DNA from: Nostoc sp. KVJ3
Lineage (GTDB): Bacteria; Cyanobacteriota; Cyanobacteriia; Cyanobacteriales; Nostocaceae
Assembly (NCBI RefSeq): GCF_026127265.1
Contig: NZ_WWFG01000002.1
Span: 744,001-808,000 of the forward strand
DNA: 64,000 nt
Direction: 5' to 3'
Under the pieces are notes generated by a model. It did no database searches and was not told where the DNA came from. It saw nothing but the letters and a program-made list of their open reading frames with translations. Every line of letters begins with the position of its first letter. Positions within the stretch are counted from its first letter, which is position 1. The position numbers and the translations under genes were made by a program. Positions 52,630-62,700 of this stretch are shown here, one piece after another.

Positions 52630-53357
52630 CTGATTTTCCATCAATTGTGACATCAGTATAAGGATTTTCTACCCATCCTCCAATATTCCTTTTGGAGGAT
52701 AAACAAATGCACCGGATCGAATAAGCAATGAATAACTATGTTTGTTGTTCATTTTAGGTAATTGAATACTGTGTAGTAACTCCCCTTTATGGGGAGTATT
52801 ATTAACTTTAATGATGTGGGAATATTTGCAGTCTCAAAAGTCACAGTATTGGAATAGCGATCGCTTTTCATCGCAAACTAAAATTTAGTAAATAAAGTAG
52901 ATAAACAATTATTAATTTGATTAATTATCTCAATAATTTTATCTTCATTATTTTGATAACCCTGTTCTCTAGAGACTGCTAACGCTTGCTGATAAATTTA
53001 TTTTTCCCAATTATTATTTTGGAAGTGATATTTGGCTGTTGTAGGAGGAGTTGTTGCATTGCCGAGCAATTCCACTACCTCAAGAATTACACTAGGATGG
53101 ATGAAAATACACCGCCAATCTTAAATTTTGAGTTTTCCAGAAAATCTAAATAGGACTGACGCATAGGTGACGGAAAAACGAACCACAGAGGCAAGGCAGT
53201 GCGGTCTTGGGGTCTCCCCAAGTGGAGTATCTGGCGTGGTTTCCCCCATGAGCGACTGCCGCACAGAGAACACGGAGTAATAAGACTTTGAGAGGTATTT
53301 TGCGTAAGTCCTATAAAATCCAAAATCTAAAATCTCAAATCCAAAATAAAGTGACCT
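52630..53357. other. Spacer containing MITE copy B
   Basis: 728 bases. A GGAGTATTATTA/TAGTAACTCCCC segment near 52770-52800 folds weakly. The MITE at 53153-53311 precedes the M50 gene. No supported gene. Confidence 0.45.
53153..53311. mobile_element. MITE-like element, GGACTTACGCA family, copy B
   Basis: 159 bases with ends GGACTGACGCA and TGCGTAAGTCC, flanked by TA on both sides. The inside is the inverted counterpart of copy A (GCGGTCTTGGGGTCTCCCC and GGTTTCCCCCATGAGCGAC). It lies 46 bases before the M50 protease gene and could affect its promoter. Confidence 0.65.
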
Positions 53358-54101
53358 ATGAGGGAACCAAGTAAAAATTTTGAACCCTTGCTGACTAAAG
53401 AAGCCCCGCTAGTTGTTGAGCGCATGGGGTTAACCTGGCTAATTGCAGCAGCGATCGCAACTGCTTTACTATGGCAACTACCAGGAGGGGATTATATCTT
53501 ATATCCGTTTACAATTCTGGCAACTTGGTTTCATGAAATGGGTCACGGCTTAATGGCACTTGTATTAGGCGGACAGTTTCAGAAATTACAGATTTTTAAC
53601 AATGGTTCCGGTGTCGCAACTTATGGCATCCAGTCGTCATCAGGGCCAATAATCCCGGCAATAATCGCAGCCGCAGGGCCAATGGGGCCACCTATTGCCG
53701 GTGCTGCTTTGATTTTAGCTTCTCGCAGTTTTACAGCAGCAACCCTCTGTTTGAAAATATTAGGGAGTTTTTTGCTATTTTCCACATTAATTTGGATACG
53801 TTCGTGGTTTGGGTTGATAGCAATTCCCTTACTAGGTTTAATAATCTTGGGTATCGCCTTCAAAGCCCCTCGCTGGGCGCAAGGATTTGCCATTCAATTC
53901 CTTGGTGTGCAAGCTTGTGTGAGTACGTACCATCAACTCGATTATCTATTTAGTAGTTCTGCTGGCCCCCTTGGACTCTCTGATACAGCGCAAATGCAGC
54001 GATATTTGCTCTTACCTTACTGGTTTTGGGGCGGATTGATGGCGATCACATCCTTGGTGATTTTAGTCCAAAGTCTCCGTGTTGCCTATCGTTCGGAGTA
54101 A
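53358..54101 (+). CDS. M50-type membrane zinc metalloprotease
   Basis: 247 residues with about six hydrophobic segments. The zinc motif HEMGH is in transmembrane helix 2 (TWFHEMGHGLMALVLGG, about residue 59). The family (site-2 proteases, M50B-like) cleaves membrane proteins within the bilayer. The usual third ligand Asp (NxxPxxxxDG) is not obvious, so the enzyme belongs to the shorter branch that is often poorly characterised. It is followed at 165 bases by the Hsp70 gene, in the same direction. Confidence 0.8.
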   Translation: MREPSKNFEPLLTKEAPLVVERMGLTWLIAAAIATALLWQLPGGDYILYPFTILATWFHEMGHGLMALVLGGQFQKLQIFNNGSGVATYGIQSSSGPIIPAIIAAAGPMGPPIAGAALILASRSFTAATLCLKILGSFLLFSTLIWIRSWFGLIAIPLLGLIILGIAFKAPRWAQGFAIQFLGVQACVSTYHQLDYLFSSSAGPLGLSDTAQMQRYLLLPYWFWGGLMAITSLVILVQSLRVAYRSE

Positions 54102-54266
54102 TGCGAATTATTTCCTAAATATCTTGTAACCTAATATCTAATAGTGAAGCTGTCAGGCTTCAAAAATACAATACTTGTAATTACCCAAGGTCATTGCGTT
54201 TCGTACGATCGCATCTGTGACTGGGTAACAAAACCAGGGCTAAATGACCTTTGCATATTAAATTTT

Positions 54267-56024
54267 ATGAAAGCAGTTGGTATTGACTTAGGCACAACAA
54301 ATTCCGAAGTGGCGATTGTCGAAAATGGCCAAGTGCGAGTATTGCCAGGCGAAGATGGCGATCTGATTTTACCTTCCTGTGTGGGGTTTAGTAACACGGG
54401 GAAAGTGCTGGTAGGGCGAGAAGCACTCCGTCAATATGCTGCGGCTCCTGAACGCACTGTGAAGTCAATTAAGCGTTGGATGGGAACTGACCACAAAACT
54501 ACTTTAGGAGATAAAGAATATTTACCTCATGAAGTTTCCGCGATTATTCTCCGGGCCCTAAAACAACGGGCTGAGAATGCTTTGGGAGAAACAATTACCC
54601 AAGCAGTGATTACAGTTCCAGCCTACTTTACAGATGCTCAACGCCAGGCAACTAAAACTGCTGGCGAGATCGCTGGTTTGGAAGTACTGCAAATTATCAA
54701 CGAACCAACGGCGGCGGCTTTAGCTTATGATTTGCGCTCCGAAGACACAGAACGGGTTGTGGTTTATGACTTGGGAGGTGGTACTTTCGACGTGTCAGTA
54801 GTCGAAATTACAGGGGAAGTCACAGAAGTACTAGCTACTCATGGTAACAACCGCTTGGGTGGAGACGATTTCGACAGGCTTTTGCAACTCTATCTCGCGG
54901 ATCTATTCCGCAAACAGCATGGTGTAGATGTACCAGATGATGCGGCTACCCAAGCGCGTCTCCTTCGAGCCGCAGAACAGTTAAAAATTGACCTGAGTTC
55001 CCACGCCTTTGCTACAGTTCGGGAAGGCTTTTTAGGTAGTAAAGGTAAGACTGCACTACATTTAGAGACAGAAGTAGCGCGAATAGATTTAGAAAAATTA
55101 ATTCGCCCCCTATTGACAGAAACCCTAGAGGCAATTGACCGCGCCCTAATAGATGCCAATATTGAATCCGACGAGATTGACCGGATTATCCTAGTTGGTG
55201 GTTCCACACGCATCCCTCTAGTGCAACAAATGATCTCAGAACATCTCAAACAAACTCCCAGCGATGGCATTCAACCAGACCTTTGTGTGGCATTAGGAGC
55301 CGCTTTACAAGCTGGGGTGCTGGTAGGTGAATCTGTAGATGCCATTCTTGTAGATGTAATTCCCCATTCTCTGGGCATTGCTGCGGTTGTGTCTACACCA
55401 ATGGGTATTATGCCAGGTTACTTCAGTGTGATTATTCCCCGCAACAGCGTTGTTCCTGTTTCTCGCTCTCATGTTTATTCCACCGTGTTTGATGAACAAG
55501 AAGTGGTAGAAATTGAAGTTTTTCAGGGAGAAAATGCGATCGCTGAAGAAAATGTTCCTCTCGGTTCCTTTAGAGTCGAGAATTTACCACCCAAACCAGC
55601 AGGAGGTATTGAAGTCGAGGTTCACTTTGACTTTGACCTAAATGGCATTCTCACTGTCACCACTACCGAGAAAGGCAAAGGACAACAAGGAACGCTAGTA
55701 GTAAATAATGCAGGGATCGAGAAACTTTCGAGCCATGAATTGAAGCAAGCAAGGGCAGATTTAGATGCCTTGTTTGAATTTGATGAAACAATTGAAATCT
55801 CAACAGAAAATCCAATCTCAACAATAGATATCGCTCCAGAATTAGCAGCACTTTTAGACCGCGCTCAACAAACACTTCTGACCATAGATTCTGAACAAGC
55901 AGAGGAATTACAAGACTTATTAGCCCAGATTGAAAATGCGATCGCTAATAAGAGTGCAGAACTACCTCAGTTACAAGAAGAACTCTCAGATTTTCTTTAC
56001 TACGCCAGTACGAATGATGAATAG
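54267..56024 (+). CDS. Hsp70 (DnaK-like) chaperone with short C-terminus
   Basis: 585 residues from ATG 54267, chosen because MKAVGIDLGTTNSEVAIVE is the true Hsp70 opening; upstream codons are non-homologous. The ATPase domain (1-365) has VYDLGGGTFDVSVVEI and IILVGGSTRIPLVQ, the linker is VDAILVDVIPHSLGI, and the substrate-binding beta domain is about 375-495. The C-terminal helical part (about 495-585) is shorter than in DnaK and lacks the usual lid tail. ATP-driven folding in the cytosol. The M50 protease lies upstream and the zinc-ribbon/TPR gene starts 12 bases after its stop. It is probably a specialised paralogue, not the main DnaK. Confidence 0.94.
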   Translation: MKAVGIDLGTTNSEVAIVENGQVRVLPGEDGDLILPSCVGFSNTGKVLVGREALRQYAAAPERTVKSIKRWMGTDHKTTLGDKEYLPHEVSAIILRALKQRAENALGETITQAVITVPAYFTDAQRQATKTAGEIAGLEVLQIINEPTAAALAYDLRSEDTERVVVYDLGGGTFDVSVVEITGEVTEVLATHGNNRLGGDDFDRLLQLYLADLFRKQHGVDVPDDAATQARLLRAAEQLKIDLSSHAFATVREGFLGSKGKTALHLETEVARIDLEKLIRPLLTETLEAIDRALIDANIESDEIDRIILVGGSTRIPLVQQMISEHLKQTPSDGIQPDLCVALGAALQAGVLVGESVDAILVDVIPHSLGIAAVVSTPMGIMPGYFSVIIPRNSVVPVSRSHVYSTVFDEQEVVEIEVFQGENAIAEENVPLGSFRVENLPPKPAGGIEVEVHFDFDLNGILTVTTTEKGKGQQGTLVVNNAGIEKLSSHELKQARADLDALFEFDETIEISTENPISTIDIAPELAALLDRAQQTLLTIDSEQAEELQDLLAQIENAIANKSAELPQLQEELSDFLYYASTNDE

Positions 56025-56036
56025 GGAATAGTAATT

Positions 56037-56489
56037 ATGCAATGTCCTGTTTGTGGAGCAATTTATCGTCCGGTAAAGGGGAGCAGAATATCTGTTGAGC
56101 AGAAAAATAATGATTATACCCAAGAGACTACTATTACATCTCCCTCATCTTCTCCCACTCCCTACTCTCCAACTTGTAGACGCTGTAAAGCTGACTTATC
56201 TGACTTGCTGAGTCTGCACGACCAAGCCATCTGGTATCATAGACAAGCACTGCATTTTTTATCAAAAGGGCGCTATCCAGAAGCAGTAACCCACAACAAT
56301 CAAGCTCTCGCTTTGTATTACAGCAATGCAGACTTTCACGCCTTGGCTGGGAAATTATCGGCATTACAAGGAGAATGGAGAGAAGCGATCGCATCTTGGC
56401 AACAAGCACTTAAGTTTGACCAACAAAATACCATTGCTGCTAATTCTCTACAAACAATCGAGTTAATGGCAAAAAATGATTTGTGCTGA
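56037..56489 (+). CDS. Zinc-ribbon plus TPR protein linked to Hsp70
   Basis: 150 residues. CPVCGAIYRPV and, 45 residues later, CRRCKADLSDLL form a split four-Cys zinc site. Residues about 60-145 contain two TPR units: AIWYHRQALHFLSKGRYPEA and LAGKLSALQGEWREAIASWQQ. No signal or membrane segment. Starts 12 bases after the Hsp70 stop behind AGGGAATAG, so surely in one operon. I infer a co-chaperone or adaptor role in place of a J-protein, but this is guilt by association. Confidence 0.8.
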   Translation: MQCPVCGAIYRPVKGSRISVEQKNNDYTQETTITSPSSSPTPYSPTCRRCKADLSDLLSLHDQAIWYHRQALHFLSKGRYPEAVTHNNQALALYYSNADFHALAGKLSALQGEWREAIASWQQALKFDQQNTIAANSLQTIELMAKNDLC

Positions 56490-56502
56490 TTTCCATCAAA
56501 AA

Positions 56503-56525
56503 AGCCCTCAGAAAATTTCTGAGGG
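56503..56525 (-). terminator. Rho-independent terminator, probably of rpsU
   Basis: GCCCTCAGAAA/TTTCTGAGGGC with a run of six A to the left, so on the minus strand it is a stem plus T-run. The minus-strand gene is rpsU, but the MITE copy C sits between its stop and this terminator. It could also stop the Hsp70 operon from the other side. Confidence 0.65.
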
Positions 56526-56552
56526 CATTGATTAATACCTATGTTACTTATA

Positions 56553-56690
56553 GGACTTACGCAAAAACTTTCTGAAACTCTTATTTCCTTGTGTCCTACC
56601 CTTCGGGAAGCCACTTTGTGTCTATGCGTCCTTCTCTAACGAGACGCTGCGCGAATGCGGTTCGTTTTTTCATGATTTTGCGTAAGTACT
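56553..56690. mobile_element. MITE-like element, GGACTTACGCA family, copy C
   Basis: 138 bases with ends GGACTTACGCA and TGCGTAAGTAC (two mismatches in the outer bases). Inserted 8 bases after the rpsU stop, between rpsU and its terminator. Interior CCTACCCTTCGGGAAGCC and GAGACGCTGCGCGAATGCGG differ from copies A and B, so the family has variable middles. Confidence 0.6.
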
Positions 56691-56697
56691 GACTTAA

Positions 56698-56886
56698 TTA
56701 AGTGCGGAAATGTCTTTTACCCTGCCTGTGCTTGGCAATTTCTTTCCGCTTACGTTTTTCAATAGGCGTTTCAAAGTGACGATGCTTCCTCATATCTGGA
56801 AAAATCCCAGCCTTGGAAACTTCTCGCTTAAATCGGCGTAAGGCTGATTCAATGTGTTCATTGTCACCCACTATTATTTGGGTCAT
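56698..56886 (-). CDS. rpsU: Ribosomal protein bS21
   Basis: Small-subunit ribosomal protein near the 3' end of 16S rRNA, needed for efficient initiation. 62 residues, very basic, TQIIVGDNEHIESALRRFKR and RKHRHFETPIEKRKRKEIAK are characteristic. AGGAGAG precedes ATG 56886. The 3' side carries MITE copy C before the probable terminator. Confidence 0.96.
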   Translation of the reverse strand: MTQIIVGDNEHIESALRRFKREVSKAGIFPDMRKHRHFETPIEKRKRKEIAKHRQGKRHFRT

Positions 56887-57451
56887 TATCTCTCCTGCTA
56901 ATTTGACTTAAGTGAACTACTCAGACTTGCCTACGGCTGAAGTCTGAGCTTCCCAATTCATCGGGAATAGCCATCAACGAAGAGGCAGGGGGAAGGGGGC
57001 AGGGAGCAGGGGGAAATGACCCCTTCCCCCTGCCGTGGAGCGGAGCGGAAAATGGGTCTGAGTCCCCCAATAAGAGTTAAGTGGTTCTCGTTCAGGTGGG
57101 GTCGAATCCCCCTTTCTGAACCTTCTCCCCTGCTCCCTGCTCCCTGCTCCCTTGCCTCTTTTTCAATTACTCCGTAGTTTTTTTGGTCTGACACTCCCTC
57201 CAAGGGCAGGAGTCCTGGTTCCCAAGACCCAAATCTTTCTCTTGCGACATATACCTATTAGCTTGGTTTTCGCTCTCTTGAAAAGTTGCTCCTCTACAGC
57301 GCTTCGCGCATCCTGCGGCGGGGGAGACCCCAAGACCGCACTTTTCGCTTGTGGCATTGATGGTCAAGACATTAACCACCTTACCAGAAAATCATGGGGA
57401 TGTCTTGCAAAGTTGCTCGAATTTACCTTGATATCATATCCGGTTAAACAC

Positions 57452-57633
57452 TTGTCATTGCGTACTCCGTTGGAGAACCCGTTCGCGAATAGCGTCTCCG
57501 AAGGAGAAGGGTACGGAGTGAAGCATAAGTCCTTCGGACACGCTTCGCGAACGCAGAGTCCTGGTGATTGCTTCTCTACGAGACGCTGCGCGAACGCTCC
57601 ACTTCGTTGCGATCGCAATGATATACCGTAAGT
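57452..57633. repeat. GTCATTGCG-bounded element with inner palindromes
   Basis: Left GTCATTGCGTACTCCG, right TGCGATCGCAATGATATAC, the inverted form. Contains two CGCGAAC/GTTCGCG palindromes and GTCTCCGAAGGAGA. Shares ends with 25493-25618. Confidence 0.5.
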
Positions 57634-57773
57634 AATTTGGCGGACATGATATGAGATGCGATCGCAAGTTAATCTACCTTAATTTATCAAACCGCCCTTC
57701 GGGTGACGCTCGAACGCAAGAGGGTGTGGCATACCAGACTTGCTTTGTGCATACTTTTACGGACAAGTAAGGT

Positions 57774-57801
57774 GTAGGGGCAATTCATGAATTGCCCCTA
57801 C
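57774..57801. repeat. 28-bp perfect palindrome
   Basis: GTAGGGGCAATTCA and its complement side by side, a known type of short Nostocales repeat. It precedes the TPR protein 3' end and could act as a bidirectional end structure. Confidence 0.6.
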
Positions 57802-57834
57802 GGGTGTACCTCACATAAATGAGAACCGCTATAT

Positions 57835-59679
57835 TCAAATATCTTGTTTGTATACTTCTAATAATTTTGGAATGTAATCATACCCATCTACACCAATAAC
57901 GGCAATGATTTTAGGCCGATGTTGCTCTAAGAATTTTTGGAAAGCTTGTGCCCCAATTTGTCCTTGTAAAATTGTCAGTAATCCTGCTGGTTGATGCCAC
58001 TCACTAGAAGCAATTTGCTCCAAAAGATACATTCCTAAGCAGCCAGTGTAAACAGTTTTTTCCGAATTTTGTAGATGATAATAAGCTTCTGCCAAATAAG
58101 CTAAGTTCCGCCCCTGGAGATATAAATCGCCAGAAAATTGTGCTGTTTTAAAGCCATCTTCAAGATATTTAATCGCCGTTTGGTGTTGTCTAATTACTAG
58201 ATACGCAATTCCTAGACTGCTGACACATAAAGCTTTACTTTGAATATCGCCTAATTTTTCTGATAATTTTAAACCTTGTTCCAAATAGTTAATTGCAGCT
58301 TCATAAGTTTCGGGTTCGAGGTTTTCCACTTCTTGAGCTTGCATGACTTCGCTGTAACCTAAATTTACCAGGGCGTTTGCTTCTCCTGTCTTATCCCCTG
58401 CTTGCCGACTCAATATTAATGCTCGTTGACTATAGTTAATTGCCTCAGCATAATTTTTCTCTTGGACGTAGGTGCGGCTGAGGTGGTTGAGATTGGCAAT
58501 TTCGCAAGGACGATCGCTTGCATTTCTGGCAATCTCTAGCGCTTGCTGATGAAAATCAAGTGAACGCTGATATTGTCCTAAAGCTCGCTGAGAATAGCCT
58601 AAAAGTGTCAAAATCCGCGCCTTTTCTTGGGTTCCCTCGTCGCGTCGCAATGGTTCGTCCAAATAGTCTAGGGCATCTCGCAAATAAGTACCAGTAAAAG
58701 AGGCAAAAATCCCGCCGTAAAAGGGAAAATATGGACGCTGGGCAAAGGTTCGTAAAATCTGGAGCATAATTTGAGAACAGGCATCGCCGTATACAGTGCC
58801 AATGCTGCCAAAACCACTTGCTAATTGACTCCAAATCACTGCAAAGGTCAAAAAGGTGGAAATGGACAATTTTGGCCCGGCTTTGACATCATAAGCTTGT
58901 TGGTCAAACCAGTTAATTAGTCCCCGTTGCAAAAACTGTAAAATCAATGCCATTTCTACCCAATCTCTGAGGGTGATTCCCCGTTGTCGCTGGGCAAATT
59001 CAATTACAGATTGTTCCATAGCCAAAGTCCGAAGCAGTGCTTGGGGTAACTCACTATTGAGTTGTTTCGCCCAACTTGCCCAGGGGCCGCGTTCTCCGGG
59101 TACGCCGCCAAATCCCAAAGCTTCTTTTTGCTCATACATCCAACTGAGTAAGTTGTCTTGCAATCGCTGCCAAGAAGCTAAACCACGGGTAATACCTTCA
59201 GAAAATTGTTGTAAATCCCCATCTACCTGGGCAAATTGCTGTAATGATTTTGATAATTGCTGTAGCTGTTGCAAATTTAGCGGATACTTCTGATTAGGAT
59301 CGGTAACTCGTAAAAATGCCGCCAGTCGCTCATCTACGGCCGATGTGGTAATTTCTGCAACTGCGGAAGCGATCGCAACTGTTGCTTTGTTTTGCTCTTG
59401 CCAGCGTTGCCATTGACTTTGAATAGTCTTAATCGCTCTCAAACTGCGAGTAGCTTTAGCTTTCTTGAGTTCGTCTTTTTCGTTGTCTACTTGGCTTTGG
59501 AGGGCATTCAGGCGATCGCTCAAAACTAGCTCAAACACTTCCCCTGTACCGGAAGTTATGCTTTTAACCAGCATTTGATACACCATTTCAACAGAGCTAA
59601 TTTTGCCCTTGAGGGTGGTTTCGACAATTTCATCGATTAAGGCAAGATAGCGATCGCGCAATGGCAGAGAGTCTGACAC
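57835..59679 (-). CDS. TPR-repeat protein with helical N-terminal region
   Basis: 614 residues from GTG 59679. The first 350 residues are helical, Gln-rich (about 135-175 QQLQQLSKSLQQFAQ) and without motif, with a partly hydrophobic patch (GPKLSISTFLTFAVIWSQL). Residues about 350-530 contain at least five TPR units of 40 residues, typical of tetratricopeptide repeats with a longer spacing (LGYSQRALGQYQRSLDFHQQ, LSRTYVQEKNYAEAINYSQR, LGYSEVMQAQEVENL, LGIAYLVIRQHQTAIKYLED, LAEAYYHLQNSEKTVYTG). Probably a scaffold; partner unknown. The multi-GAF kinase gene lies 70 bases upstream on the same strand, so the two may be co-transcribed. Confidence 0.82.
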   Translation of the reverse strand: MSDSLPLRDRYLALIDEIVETTLKGKISSVEMVYQMLVKSITSGTGEVFELVLSDRLNALQSQVDNEKDELKKAKATRSLRAIKTIQSQWQRWQEQNKATVAIASAVAEITTSAVDERLAAFLRVTDPNQKYPLNLQQLQQLSKSLQQFAQVDGDLQQFSEGITRGLASWQRLQDNLLSWMYEQKEALGFGGVPGERGPWASWAKQLNSELPQALLRTLAMEQSVIEFAQRQRGITLRDWVEMALILQFLQRGLINWFDQQAYDVKAGPKLSISTFLTFAVIWSQLASGFGSIGTVYGDACSQIMLQILRTFAQRPYFPFYGGIFASFTGTYLRDALDYLDEPLRRDEGTQEKARILTLLGYSQRALGQYQRSLDFHQQALEIARNASDRPCEIANLNHLSRTYVQEKNYAEAINYSQRALILSRQAGDKTGEANALVNLGYSEVMQAQEVENLEPETYEAAINYLEQGLKLSEKLGDIQSKALCVSSLGIAYLVIRQHQTAIKYLEDGFKTAQFSGDLYLQGRNLAYLAEAYYHLQNSEKTVYTGCLGMYLLEQIASSEWHQPAGLLTILQGQIGAQAFQKFLEQHRPKIIAVIGVDGYDYIPKLLEVYKQDI

Positions 59680-59749
59680 TTTAGCTACTAGGAAACGTCA
59701 CATCAATTCTAATTCTAGTCTTAGCGCACAGGTAGAGAAAATTCTGTTT

Positions 59750-62700
59750 CTATGATTTGGTAACTTGTATTACTGGAATTTCAATCCAAAATTCTGTACC
59801 TAACCCCGGCTGAGAATCACATTTAAACATACCACCGTGTTTATCTACAATAATTTGATAACTAATTGATAACCCTAAACCAGTGCCTCTTCCCACCGGC
59901 TTAGTAGTAAAAAATGGGTCGCAAATTCTGGCCTTTATAGTTTCTGGTATTCCTGGCCCATTGTCTGCAATGCGAATTATTACGCTTTTAACATTACCAT
60001 CCATTTCTGCGATCGCAGTCCGAATGGTAATTTGACTGCTATGAGGTTGTGCTGTAGACACTCTATAATCTTCTAGAGCATCGATCGCATTGCTTAAAAC
60101 ATTCATGAATACCTGATTTAGCGGCCCAGCATAGCACTCTACTAAGGGAAGCTCACCATATTCTTTGACTAATTTAATCGTGGGACTCTCCGGTTTTGCT
60201 TTCAAGCGATGCTGCAAAATTAGCAACGTGCTATCAATCCCCTCATGAATATCAACCGGCTTCATTTCTGCCTCATCAAGGCGAGAGAAATTCCGTAAAC
60301 CCAAGACTATCTGCCGGATACGATCGATGCCGATTTTCATGGAAGATAGAGTTTTGGGCAAATCCTCAATCAGAAATTCTAAGTCTATCTCGAATGCGCG
60401 ATCGCGAATCTCAGGGTTTGGGTTAGGACAGTTTTGCAAATAGAGGTCTAGTATACTGAGTAAATCTTGGGTGTAATCATTGACATGATTGATGTTGCCA
60501 TAAATGAAGTTTACCGGGTTATTAATTTCGTGAGCAATACCAGCTACCAGTTGACCTAATGAGGACATTTTCTCAGTTTGGATCAGTTGGGTTTGAGTTT
60601 GCTTTAAATCATGGAGAGCTTGAGTTAGCTTTTGGGTCTGCTCTTTAGTTTGATTATGCAGTTGGGCTTGTTGGAGTGCAACCCCAAGCTGATTGGCAAT
60701 TTGAGTAATAAACTTAATTTCTGAGGCTTCCCAATGGCGGGGTGCAAAGTTCTGATAAGCTGCCAGTAAGCCCCATAGCTGTTGCCCAATAAATATAGGT
60801 GCGATCGCATAAGCCTTGGCTTGAATTTGCTCTAGAACTGCAACATGACATCGAGAATGTCCAACTTGATAGATGTCATCAACTGCAAAGGTTTCATTGT
60901 GACGATATCGCCCACCTTGGGTTTCCTGCAAATAGCTATCTTGCCAAACTATCTTAGTATCAGAACATACTAGCTTTACCCAGCCATCATTTACAAACTC
61001 GGCAATATATTCACCACTCCAATCAGCTTGGAAGCGGTAAACTGCTACTCGATCCGCTTGTAGTGATTTACAGATTTCTTGAGTGGTTGTCTGAAAAATT
61101 GCATCTAGGTCAAGAGATTCCCTAACTTTTGCCACAACTTCAAACAATACCCGTTGTTGTTCTGCTGCTTGTTGTAAATCTAATGTCTGTTCTCGTGTCT
61201 GATTGAGTAATTCAGCTTGCTGGAGTGCTACGCCCATTTGGGCAGCAATCTGATTGAGAAAGTTGACTTCTGAGACTTTCCATTGCCGAGGCCCAGTGTG
61301 TTGATAAGTTGCCAGCAAACCCCAAAGTTTTTGCCCAACAAAGATCGGTGCCAGCACAAAAGCATGAATTTGAAACTGCTCTAGATTATCGATATGACAC
61401 TTAGCAAATCCCATTTTGTAGATATCATCGACTGCAAATGTTTCATTGTGGCGATAACGTCCTCCCTGTGTATCTTGTAAGTAGGTGTCATTCCAAATTG
61501 TATTAATACCTAATTCGGACTCATTCGACCAGTATGGACTAGCAGCCTCGAAATCACCGACAAATTCACCACCCCAATTAGAATCGAAACGATAAACGGA
61601 AACGCGATCGGCTTTGATTAATTGACAAACCTCTTTAGTTGTGGTTTGAAAAATAGTATCTGTGTCCAGCGATTCTCGAATCTCGGCAATAACTCTAAAC
61701 ACAGCCTGTTCTTGTTCAGCTGTCCGTTGTAACTCAACTGTGCGTCTTTTAACTTGTTTTTCTAAGTTTTCATTGAAGACTTGTACTTGTTGCTGTAGTT
61801 CATGCTGCTGAACTGCGGAAGCAAAGTGTTTACCGAGATTTCTAGCCAGTTCAATCTCTTCATCTGTCCATTTTTGAACTTGGGCTTTTTTAGATTCGCG
61901 CCAAACCTCAAAGGATCGCCTGGGGTAGAGTTGTCTGCGATCGCTATCATACTGCCCCGCCCATAGAGTTTCTGTATCTATTTCGTTGCGGAAAATACTT
62001 AAGTAGCCTAGTAATTGCTGACGATACAGGAGTGGGATTGTTAATATGCTACGAATTTTAGTTGGTTGAAAAGCAACTTGTAAACTTCGCAAATCAGGGG
62101 TACTGTATATATCTGAAATCGCCCAAACATCGTAGTTACTAGACTTATAGAGTTCTTGCCAGATACTATACTGCTCTATGAGTGGATATATAGTTTGTTC
62201 TGGCATTACAGGTTGCTGTCCACAGATATAAAGCTTGATACAAGTATTTCCTGGTATTAGGCATTCTGTTAAACTGGTTACGTTGCCATTGTGGAAATCA
62301 AAAGCTGCATTTCTAATGCAAAGTCTGCCACCAACACCATTAAAGGCAGCAACAGCTGCTTCTAGGGCTGGTTGTAATACAATGGTCGGTAGTGAATGTA
62401 GCAGGGTAGCAATGCGGTTAACGATAGTTTCTCGTTCGGCTGTTTTGCGGACTTGAGTGAGGAGAGAACTTTGAGTGATCGCTACTGAGAGTTGATCGAC
62501 AACCATCTGTAGGGCTTCTAGTTCATATTCTGAAATCAAACGCCCTTGGGAATTATGAGATACCAGAAGCCCCCAAAGCCGATCTTGATAGAGAATAGGC
62601 GCTATTACAGAAGACTTTACTCCCATTGCCGTCAAATATTCAGCATGACATGGATCTACAGGGCGGTAACGGATTTCTTCTGATATAGTTTCTCCATTTT

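Larger units (their letters stand above)
56887..57834. other. Repeat-rich spacer, no gene
   Basis: 948 bases with several repeat families: GGGAGCAGGGGG/CTGCTCCCTGCTCCC foldbacks (about 56985-57030 and 57120-57150), GGGGAGACCCCAAGACCGC (57324-57346, shared with MITE copies A and B), a GTCATTGCG element (57452-57633) and the palindrome at 57774-57801. A 159-codon frame through it is made of repeats and looks accidental. Confidence 0.6.

Noticed and set aside
54144..54266. 41-codon upstream extension of the Hsp70 frame
   Set aside because: The added residues do not resemble Hsp70 and the standard opening MKAVGIDLGTTNS starts at 54267.
57083..57117. tRNA-like GGGGTCGAATCCCC arm
   Set aside because: It looks like a T-arm, but the GTTCAG/CTGAAC arms lie directly beside it with no D-arm or anticodon arm; a hairpin repeat, not a tRNA.
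57152..57631. 159-codon frame in the long repeat-rich spacer
   Set aside because: Composed of several dispersed repeats that also read open on other frames; no ribosome binding site or family.
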